Shown: piece after piece, positions 36,842 through 43,204 of the stretch | How the letters are laid out: every line of letters starts with the position of its first letter | Position numbering within the stretch: position 1 is the first letter of the stretch | Assembly (NCBI GenBank): GCA_022511385.1 | Contig: JAFLRN010000017.1 | Span: 1 to 43,204, forward strand | From: Acetatifactor sp. | GTDB taxonomy: Bacteria > Bacillota > Clostridia > Lachnospirales > Lachnospiraceae | Reading direction: 5' to 3' | DNA: 43,204 nt | Position numbers and translations under genes: made by a program | Notes under the pieces: generated by a model | Database searches by the model: none | What the model was told of the DNA's origin: nothing | What the model saw: the letters and a program-made list of their open reading frames with translations, nothing else

Positions 36842-36908
36842 AGCATGTAAGTTTGATGAAGTGTCCTGTGTTGTCGCAATACTCTCCATCCTGTAAGTCG
36901 CGATATTC

Positions 36909-38102
36909 TTACAATTCCCGGTCCTTCAGACCCACACCGCCGGCATTCATGCGGAAGGAATGAAACCCGGCCTGTTTTAGTGGTGTGGCCTCCAGCACCT
37001 CCTTAGCAGCCGTCATGACAGCCGGGAAATCCCATGCGATAAAGTCAAGATATCCAAATATCTGCCCGGAAGCGCCTCCTGTAAAGGTTACCGCGTCCGC
37101 TCCCGCCCGCTTCAGAATTGCTCCTTCTATCTGATCACGAAGATCCAGGATATCTTCCTTCCGAATATTCTCCAGCGGCCAGAACAGAAATCCCGGCACC
37201 GCGCCGTCGCGCTCCAAAAGATCCATGTAGTAATCGTCACCGCTAAAATAGGCATTGATCAGTGGCAGGCAGCATGTCATGCCGGCATACGCATCCGCGC
37301 GCAATGGCCATCTTCCCTCATTGAGGGGCGTTCCCCTGTAGGCGGTATAGCATTCACAGGCCGCCTTGGGATTAGCGGCATCGGACCAGCCCTGGGGATC
37401 AATGTCGGTTTCCATAAGTGAAGGAAGGTCTGCCAAAGGAATGCTCTCTCCCGGGATGGGTGCAGCCAGCAGTTGAACACCTGCCACATACCGCATGGCA
37501 GCAATTTCACCCAGTACCTGATCCACTAAGATATACGCCAGAGAGTAGGCCTTGTTCTCATTTTCCTTTATCAGTGGCAGAAGCTTTTCGCTGTAGAGGG
37601 AAAGAGCGATCTTCTTATCTGTGCACTTCTCAACCCAAACCTGAAAATCCGCAATCTCTACTGAAAGACCGTGCATCCGCAGCACATAATTTTCGGAATG
37701 GGAGCGGCCCACAATGATGTTCCAGTGTTCCCGTATGCTTTCCGGAGCGCGCTCGGCAAAATAGGTCAGTTGGAACAGCTTCACCCTGTCGCCTTCCGGA
37801 GAGAGGATCAGATCATATTTGCTCCCATTGAATCCCAGCTCAAAGGCCGGCCTTTGTAAAGCAGCAGACAAGACTTCCGAGCATTTCTCTACCAGCTTCC
37901 TGCTCACACCTTCATGCTGTGCTCTATCCATTAAATCCCGTAGCTCCGCCTCATGACTTACAAAGGCCTCCCATGCCTCCCGGGTCCGTTGCCGAAATGG
38001 TTTCAAATGTATGGAGTTTACAATATTGTCATCCACATCCGGTACATACAGGTTCGAACAATCCTGATTCCAATGGCTGATCTGTGTGATAAAATCGGTC
38101 AT
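36909..38102 (-). CDS. Uncharacterised 397-residue protein
   Basis: Not recognised as a named family. The protein is soluble, with no signal peptide or membrane helix. The first half has the pattern KYDLILSPEGDRVKLFQL ... AERAPESIREHWNIIVGR, then YILVDQVLGEIAAMRYV; this style of 'ISPdG ... AP ... W-x-I' is shared with several uncharacterised bacterial proteins. The second half (about 225-397) is a separate, glycine-rich region with TFTGGASGQIFGYLDFIAWD. ATG at 38102 has GGAGGAGG upstream. It is divergent from the HTH operon, with 234 bases between the starts. Confidence 0.7.
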   Translation of the reverse strand: MTDFITQISHWNQDCSNLYVPDVDDNIVNSIHLKPFRQRTREAWEAFVSHEAELRDLMDRAQHEGVSRKLVEKCSEVLSAALQRPAFELGFNGSKYDLILSPEGDRVKLFQLTYFAERAPESIREHWNIIVGRSHSENYVLRMHGLSVEIADFQVWVEKCTDKKIALSLYSEKLLPLIKENENKAYSLAYILVDQVLGEIAAMRYVAGVQLLAAPIPGESIPLADLPSLMETDIDPQGWSDAANPKAACECYTAYRGTPLNEGRWPLRADAYAGMTCCLPLINAYFSGDDYYMDLLERDGAVPGFLFWPLENIRKEDILDLRDQIEGAILKRAGADAVTFTGGASGQIFGYLDFIAWDFPAVMTAAKEVLEATPLKQAGFHSFRMNAGGVGLKDREL

Positions 38103-38241
38103 GACGCTGATCCTCCTCCGCTTTTTGCAGACATCGGGACATTCTGCAGATTTTCTTTAGTTTCATTATCCTCCCTGTTGTATATTTCTGCAAGATTTTT
38201 CAAACGAAATATAAAAAATGGGCCAAAAATGGAAAGTTTGC

Positions 38242-38269
38242 TTGACATCTAATTCTGAACTGGTATAAT
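38242..38269 (+). promoter_or_regulatory. Strong sigma-A promoter of the HTH-MATE operon
   Basis: Perfect TTGACA (38242-38247) and TATAAT (38264-38269) with a 16-base spacer and an extended TGG before the -10. It is the best consensus promoter in the window. The leader of ~60 bases to ATG 38337 may carry the regulator's own site. Confidence 0.8.
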
Positions 38270-38336
38270 GAGGTTACGGAAAGCTAGCTTTACATTCTTT
38301 AAAAGATCCTTAAAACCCAAAATGCAAGGAGACACT

Positions 38337-38540
38337 ATGAAAAATCGTTTGGAAGAACTGAGAAAGGCGCGCGGCATCAGGCAAGAGGAACTGGCCGCCG
38401 TATTGGAGGTATCACGGCAGACCATCGGCTCTCTGGAAAACGGCAGATATAACCCTTCCATTTTGCTGGCATTTAAGATTGCAAGATATTTTGGAATGAG
38501 CATTGAAGAAATATTTATTTTTGAGGAGGAAACGAAATGA
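38337..38540 (+). CDS. Small XRE-type HTH transcriptional regulator
   Basis: A protein of 67 residues consisting of one Cro/C1-type helix-turn-helix: LEELRKARGIRQEELAAVL, then SRQTIGSLENGRYNPSI, then the SIEEIFIFEEE tail. This matches the short YozG/YvaO-like regulators of Firmicutes that pair with a small membrane protein. ATG at 38337 has AAGGAG eight bases upstream; longer starts lack one. Its last codons overlap the next ATG (ATGA). It likely represses its own strong promoter. Confidence 0.92.
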   Translation: MKNRLEELRKARGIRQEELAAVLEVSRQTIGSLENGRYNPSILLAFKIARYFGMSIEEIFIFEEETK

Positions 38541-38962
38541 AGAAATCAAGCATACTGTTTAGCATTATGAGCATCGTTGGAGCTGCCATCATGTGCGTAG
38601 GACTTCTTACCGACATAGATTATTATTCTGTCTTTTTATCTTCGCTAGGTTGTGCAATTATAGTCAGCAACTTGGTCCAACTCGTCCGCAATTTGTACTG
38701 GCAGAGCCCAAAACACAAAGCAGAATATGAAGCAAGGGCACAGGAGGCACTTATCGATCTAGTTGATGAGAGAAATCAATCTTTGAGATCAAAAGCGGGA
38801 CATATCACATATCAGATCATGTTCTTTGTCTTGCTGGAACTGGCAGTTATTCTTTCGCTTTTGCGCGTAGAGCCCTGGGTGATAGGCATGATTTTTCTGC
38901 TTTTCATTTTTCAATGGGTGGTCGGTATAGTGGTATACCGGGTTTTGCAGAAAAAAATGTAA
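38537..38962 (+). CDS. Small four-helix membrane protein, partner of the HTH regulator
   Basis: A protein of 141 residues with four hydrophobic helices (about 6-25, 31-50, 89-107, 112-134). A cytoplasmic loop between helices 2 and 3 contains DLVDERNQSLRSKAGHITY, recalling the DER-x-KAG pattern of DUF2178-like proteins often translated from the same message as short HTH regulators. The start overlaps the regulator stop by four bases. Function is unknown; sensing or holding the regulator at the membrane is possible. Confidence 0.8.
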   Translation: MKKSSILFSIMSIVGAAIMCVGLLTDIDYYSVFLSSLGCAIIVSNLVQLVRNLYWQSPKHKAEYEARAQEALIDLVDERNQSLRSKAGHITYQIMFFVLLELAVILSLLRVEPWVIGMIFLLFIFQWVVGIVVYRVLQKKM

Positions 38963-39007
38963 GATATGGATAAAAGCCGATATCCGCGGCTGTATCGGAG
39001 AACGAAT

Positions 39008-40372
39008 ATGGCATCAAGAATTAAAAACATGACAGAAGGGAAGCCCTCTTCCCTGATCCTGACCTTCGCCCTGCCCCTGATGGCAGGAAATGTATTCCAG
39101 CAGCTTTACACGGTGGTGGATACCATGGTGGTGGGCAAATATTTGGGTGTCAGCGCCCTGGCGGCGTTAGGAGCTTCGGACTGGCTGAACTGGATGATGC
39201 TGGGTATTGTCCAGGGCTTCACCCAGGGCTTTGCCATCCTGATGGCACAAGAATTTGGCGCAAAAAGGCTGGAGCAGCTGCGTAAGGTCATTGGCAACTC
39301 CGTGGTACTCTCCCTCTTTTCCTCTCTGGCACTGGTGCTTCTTGGACAGCTGACAGCCCTGCCTGTTCTAATGCTGCTGAAAACCCCGGAAGCCATCATA
39401 AGCGACAGCCTCTTGTATTTGCGGATCATGTTCCTGGGTATTCCTATTGTGATGGCCTATAACCTGCTGGCCTGCATCTTGCGCTCCCTGGGCGACGGGA
39501 AAACGCCCCTTCAAGCCATGGTGGTGGCCTCCGTCACCAACATCCTTCTGGACTTGCTCTTTGTAATGGTTTTTCACTGGGGGATTGCAGGGGCGGCAAT
39601 TGCGACACTGATTGCCCAGTTGATTTCCAGTTTGTACTGTCTGTATCATATTTGGGAAATTGAATTTTTGAAAATGCAGAAAACAGATTTCAAGCCCCAA
39701 GGGGCTCTCTGCGGCAAACTGATGGCTCTTGGTTCCCCCATGGCTTTTCAGAATTGTATCATCGCCATTGGCGGTATGATCGTGCAATTTGTGGTCAATG
39801 GGTTCGGGGTACTGTTCATCGCGGGCTTTACCGCCACCAACAAGCTCTATGGCATTTTGGAGATCGCGGCCACTTCCTACGGCTATTCCATGATCACCTA
39901 TGTGGGCCAGAACCTGGGGGCAGGAAGGAGCAGACGTATCCGCCAAGGTCTCCGGGCAGCGCTAGGCATCGCCGTGGCAACTTCCGTGGTGATCGCCCTT
40001 ATTATGCTGGTGTTCGGTCAGTTTATTTTGAGTTGGTTTATCTCCGGCACCCCGGAGGAATTTGATCAGACCATGCAGGTGGCTTATTTCTATCTGTCCA
40101 TTATGAGCATATGTCTGCCCATTCTCTATGTGCTGCATGTGGTCCGTTCCACCATCCAGGGCATGGGAAACACTATGCTGCCTATGCTGTCCGGCGTTAT
40201 GGAATTTACCATGCGCACCCTCACCGCCCTGCTGCTTCCCCTGGCCCTTGGGGAAATCGGCATCTTCTTCGCGGAGATTGCGGCCTGGGCCGGTGCGGAC
40301 GTGGTGCTGGTGGTCAGCTATTTTGTAGTTGCCCGGAAGCTGCCGGTGGAGGCAGAAATCCGCAAACACTAG
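39008..40372 (+). CDS. MATE family multidrug/metabolite exporter
   Basis: A polytopic transporter of 454 residues with twelve predicted helices. The DinF/NorM-like N-terminal pattern is visible: MTEGKPSSLILTFALPLMAGN, then YTVVDTMVVGKYLG. The second half repeats the fold (GSPMAFQNCIIAIGG). MATE proteins export cationic compounds in exchange for Na+ or H+. ATG at 39008 is chosen for CGGAG at seven bases; an in-frame ATG at 38966 just after the previous stop has no good site. It lies in one operon with the HTH pair, which may control it. Confidence 0.93.
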   Translation: MASRIKNMTEGKPSSLILTFALPLMAGNVFQQLYTVVDTMVVGKYLGVSALAALGASDWLNWMMLGIVQGFTQGFAILMAQEFGAKRLEQLRKVIGNSVVLSLFSSLALVLLGQLTALPVLMLLKTPEAIISDSLLYLRIMFLGIPIVMAYNLLACILRSLGDGKTPLQAMVVASVTNILLDLLFVMVFHWGIAGAAIATLIAQLISSLYCLYHIWEIEFLKMQKTDFKPQGALCGKLMALGSPMAFQNCIIAIGGMIVQFVVNGFGVLFIAGFTATNKLYGILEIAATSYGYSMITYVGQNLGAGRSRRIRQGLRAALGIAVATSVVIALIMLVFGQFILSWFISGTPEEFDQTMQVAYFYLSIMSICLPILYVLHVVRSTIQGMGNTMLPMLSGVMEFTMRTLTALLLPLALGEIGIFFAEIAAWAGADVVLVVSYFVVARKLPVEAEIRKH

Positions 40373-40429
40373 CTTTCCTTTGTGTTATATACCGAATACA
40401 ACATACTCCGCAACAGCATAAACATAGCA

Positions 40430-41560
40430 TTAAGCATGAAACCAGTCATATATCTTATATCCCTGATCTGTCAGATGCAGAAACACATACATATCGATGA
40501 AATCTACAAAATCCTCTTGGCCGGCCTGATGGAGCAGCTGTTTGAAGGAGATGTGGCACGAAAAGATCTCCGGTGTATGTGTATAAAACTCGCCTATACT
40601 CACATTTTCAAAGTCGATGCCGGACCAAGTACGTACCATCCAGCGGTTGCCTCCTGCGGCCACTACATCAGCGTACGCGTCGGAACCCGTGTCAAAGTAG
40701 TCCTTAATATTGTTTAACCCCACATTTTTCGCATTCTGTACATATGCAGCATACCCTTCCAGGGCATTGATGACAAAATCAGAATACTCTGCTTCCATCG
40801 CTTCACTGTACACAAGGCTGCAGGTATATGTATTGGTGTCCTCTTCAAAGCTTACTTGGGCTTGAAACCCATCCGGGTCAATAGCTACAACCTCCTTGGG
40901 AAGTTCATGCAGCGTGGTTATGGTATAGACCGCATACTCAATTTCAGGCACATCCGGCGGATAATATTTCATAATGTCTGTGCGTGTGTAAACATCGGCA
41001 GCAAGCTCTGCTGTCAAAGGCTCGCCATCCACTGTGACAGAATAGCCTGCTGGCACTTCCACCGTCACAGCAATTCGGGATAATTCCTCCAGGTACGCCT
41101 CCGTATTCAAATACAGTTCAATATGAGAAAGCTCATATGTCTGAAAACCATGTTCTGTCTTTTGGCTGCAGGTTTTCAGCGCTATTGCACCAAGCTGCTT
41201 GGAACCAGCCTTGACAATGTACTTGATCTCGTCCGGATCATTGGAAGAACCGACGGAATAGGTCAGCTGCTCTCCGCCAATTTCATCACGGAGATAGTCT
41301 GCAAGCTCTTCTATGTCCGCTTCACCTGCCTCATAGTCTGCATCGGTCAGAAGCGTAATGTAATCGATGGGTTCAAAATAGCGTGCAAATACTTCCTCTG
41401 CCACATACTTAGGTTGTGCCGCCTCATATTCAGCCATCCTGCTTCTCACAATCCCAAGTGCGATCAGCACGATAACAATCACTGTAATAGTAGCCGCCAG
41501 ATATATCACATAAAAGCGCGGTATACGAAAACCGCTGTTTGTTCTTCTTTTCTCTGTCAC
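40430..41560 (-). CDS. Unknown single-pass membrane-anchored protein
   Basis: A protein of 376 residues, not assigned to a family. One membrane helix (about 17-37) is followed by an outside domain rich in acidic and aromatic residues; two halves are suggested, around 48-150 and 160-376. Segments such as VEVPAGYSVTVDGEPL look like a beta-sandwich and the last part (AGGNRWMVRTWSGIDF) like an NTF2-like fold, both inferences. The start is GTG at 41560. It follows the phosphodiester glycosidase-like gene by 19 bases, so the two are co-expressed. It converges with the MATE gene, and I see no clear terminator between them. Confidence 0.8.
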   Translation of the reverse strand: MTEKRRTNSGFRIPRFYVIYLAATITVIVIVLIALGIVRSRMAEYEAAQPKYVAEEVFARYFEPIDYITLLTDADYEAGEADIEELADYLRDEIGGEQLTYSVGSSNDPDEIKYIVKAGSKQLGAIALKTCSQKTEHGFQTYELSHIELYLNTEAYLEELSRIAVTVEVPAGYSVTVDGEPLTAELAADVYTRTDIMKYYPPDVPEIEYAVYTITTLHELPKEVVAIDPDGFQAQVSFEEDTNTYTCSLVYSEAMEAEYSDFVINALEGYAAYVQNAKNVGLNNIKDYFDTGSDAYADVVAAGGNRWMVRTWSGIDFENVSIGEFYTHTPEIFSCHISFKQLLHQAGQEDFVDFIDMYVFLHLTDQGYKIYDWFHA

Positions 41561-41579
41561 AGATATTCGTCCGCCTTTC

Positions 41580-42725
41580 TCAGGATTCAGGTGCTACAAG
41601 GAAGTATGTAGGCATATGGCGCGGCTTTGTAAACGCCTTATACTTGTTTGTCAATCCCTTTCGCTGGTATTCATCCAGCTCAGCCGGATCAATGCCGTAT
41701 TTTGTATAGTAATCCTCATAGTACATCATGGCTGAGGAGCCGCCGTCCAGCATGCCTGCAACTACAGCACCTTCAGAGTACAGCAGATCTATGATGTCAT
41801 TTCTGGTCGCACCAAGGCAGCTTGCCGTACGGCCATCCGTTACCACCAGGATCACGGCTCCGTCCGCACGCTGTGCAATGGCCGTGCGCTGTGCCATTCC
41901 CACATTGCCTTCAGCATAGTAAAGCGTCACGTTTTCACCGTCGTTCGTGATCAGGACGTTGCCCGTCTGGAAAGAGACTGCGTCCCGTATTCCAAGATCT
42001 TCCGCCTTCGCCTTTGTCATGGAGTTAAATGCGTGGAGAACATTATCTTCATCAAAACCTATGAACGTGCGCTTCAGACCATCGTCCCACACGCAATTCC
42101 CTTTGGAGTATGTCAACCCTATTGGGGCACCGCCAGTTCCTTTACCGCCCACGTCCCAATACTCGCCGGCGTTTATGGCTGCGACAACGCCCTCTCGCTC
42201 CACGATATCAAAGATGCGGTCACCTTTTACATCTTCGTCATGAAAGTCGCTGGAGGTTCCAACATAGACCCGGGAAGGATCCTTTATAATCAGAATATAC
42301 GCTTTGAACGAAGAGCCACTATAGGTTTTATATATCATTCCATCCACAGCATCCGCCCATTCATCCGCAAAAGCGTCATCGGCGGTGTCAGTCCGATCGG
42401 AAATATCGTTTTCTTCGCCGGAACTGCCGGCAAATGCCCCCATAGGAATAATCTCCTCCTGCACTTCTGCACTGTGGGCACAAATCTCCTCCACCAGCTC
42501 ATCGTCCAGAAACAATCCCGGCAGCCATTTTGTTGCACTGGCCTGCATGGCCGAAAGAACCACCTGATCCCGTATGGTATCACTTGGCCCCGTCAGGAGT
42601 GTATGACAGAGAGCAACCAGGGAAAATAAAAAGAGAAATACTATCGTAAATAAAACAAGAAAAATCCGGCCGACAACGGTTAACACGCGGCCTTTGCGCC
42701 CTTTGGGGGCACCATTCTCCCGCAT
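41580..42725 (-). CDS. Phosphodiester glycosidase (NAGPA-like) family protein
   Basis: A membrane-anchored protein of 381 residues with one N-terminal helix (about 15-40) and an outside catalytic-type domain. The family marks are AINAGEYWD, RTAIAQRADGAVILVVTDGR and MLDGGSSAMMYY, the latter two typical of bacterial NAGPA (PF09992) proteins, which remove sugar residues from phosphodiesters in surface polymers. ATG at 42725 is preceded by AAGGAGG at ideal spacing. The substrate may be teichoic acid or a capsule; this is inference. Confidence 0.9.
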   Translation of the reverse strand: MRENGAPKGRKGRVLTVVGRIFLVLFTIVFLFLFSLVALCHTLLTGPSDTIRDQVVLSAMQASATKWLPGLFLDDELVEEICAHSAEVQEEIIPMGAFAGSSGEENDISDRTDTADDAFADEWADAVDGMIYKTYSGSSFKAYILIIKDPSRVYVGTSSDFHDEDVKGDRIFDIVEREGVVAAINAGEYWDVGGKGTGGAPIGLTYSKGNCVWDDGLKRTFIGFDEDNVLHAFNSMTKAKAEDLGIRDAVSFQTGNVLITNDGENVTLYYAEGNVGMAQRTAIAQRADGAVILVVTDGRTASCLGATRNDIIDLLYSEGAVVAGMLDGGSSAMMYYEDYYTKYGIDPAELDEYQRKGLTNKYKAFTKPRHMPTYFLVAPES

Positions 42726-43204
42726 GAAGATTACCTCCTTACTGCTTTTTGGCATATACCCTTCTGTGTCTCACACAGACCTCCTCGATTATACAATCAA
42801 AGACTTATATATTCTGCCACAAACCAGGCACTTATGCAAGAGTAAATTTCTGCAGGCAGCGGCTATTATTACACATCGTCACAAAACAGACAATTCTGTA
42901 TGTATTCCGGCTCAGAATTGTCCGAAAATTAAGTTTTTCAAACACACCCCACCAGTTCCTCCTGCGTAAGACCCTGCTTTTCTCACTGTATGAATATATA
43001 TGAATATTTTTCCGATTATGTTTCTCATAGATTTATCGTCCTTTCAAGATGCGTATATCACAGCAGATTGGCAGCGAAAATAAATCTTTATACAGTTTTA
43101 ATCCCAAAAATGCTTTACAATATTATTACAAATTGCTATACTACTACATGTGAATACGATTTGTGACATGCCAGTCCGGCTGTCAACCAATTCCGGCGTT
43201 TCGC
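42726..43204. other. AT-rich region at the right end without supported gene
   Basis: Apart from the ribosome binding site and a weak promoter of the glycosidase-like gene, nothing convincing is present. Short open frames on the plus strand have no ribosome binding site and no recognisable product. Confidence 0.5.
42865..42893 (-). promoter_or_regulatory. Weak promoter candidate for the glycosidase-like operon
   Basis: On the minus strand TTGTCT (42888-42893) and AATAAT (42865-42870) are 17 bases apart, about 130 bases before the ATG at 42725. Confidence 0.3.

Larger units (their letters stand above)
36524..36908. other. Intergenic region with hairpins and a transposase remnant
   Basis: Between two minus-strand genes. 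It contains the paired hairpins at 36559-36594 and the plus-strand transposase remnant at 36699-36841. TGGTATAAT near 36634-36642 is an isolated extended -10-like element on the plus strand, plausibly from the old insertion sequence. Confidence 0.5.

Noticed and set aside
43018..43083. 21-codon plus-strand frame near the right end
   Set aside because: Too short, no ribosome binding site and no recognisable sequence.

Overview
The window looks like chromosome of a Lachnospiraceae-type Clostridia bacterium (Firmicutes). Signs are the Clostridia-style ribosome binding sites, frequent TTG and GTG starts, sigma-A promoters, a BofA sporulation protein, DUF5702, DUF6382, DUF6240 and DUF4358 type proteins, a cysteine-containing flagellin, and Rpn-type and IS1182-like transposase remnants. 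No rRNA, tRNA, CRISPR array or prophage was seen.

Layout. From 10791 down to 942, on the minus strand, lies a compact Tad/Flp (type IVb) pilus operon: CpaA-type prepilin peptidase, TadZ/CpaE-like protein, TadA ATPase, TadB, a TadC-like protein with an extra outer domain, Flp pilin, DUF5702 protein, a TadE-like protein with two H-C/C-C metal-binding-like modules, a second small prepilin peptidase, a short TadE-like pseudopilin, and a DUF6382-FHA protein. A TATAAT promoter precedes it at about 10901-10929. A rhomboid protease with its own promoter, overlapped by a palindrome, follows. Upstream of the pilus operon are bofA and a DUF2508 gene.

A flagellar block follows on the minus strand (16566 to 11643): a long DUF6240 / FliK-like protein, flagellin with a duplicated cysteine-bearing central module, and a FliS-like chaperone. 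Just upstream is a scar of decayed Rpn-type transposases, a strong hairpin and a GC-rich REP-like block. Next, all minus strand, come a TPR/acidic-repeat/degenerate AAA protein paired with glycogen branching enzyme (glgB), then rsmA with a HAD phosphatase, then a DHHW/MBOAT/DUF4358 cluster that probably O-acylates a surface polysaccharide, and a DHH phosphoesterase.

From 28.9 kb the plus strand carries a heterodimeric ABC exporter pair with one degenerate ATPase site. Then come a FIST-GGDEF diguanylate cyclase, an ABC-class predicted ATPase and an unrecognised 397-residue protein (minus), a plus-strand operon of HTH regulator, small membrane protein and MATE exporter, and finally a minus-strand pair: a phosphodiester glycosidase-like protein and an unknown anchored protein.

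The most unusual item is a 204-bp unit at 3938-4141 bounded by 36-bp imperfect inverted repeats. It sits at the 5' end of the TadE-like pilus gene, supplies that gene's best ribosome binding site and first ~62 codons, and could be a MITE or an invertible on/off switch. Also notable are the metal-module pseudopilin, the Ig-like ectodomain on the TadC-like protein, the duplicated cysteine module in flagellin, and the degenerate AAA protein coupled to glgB.
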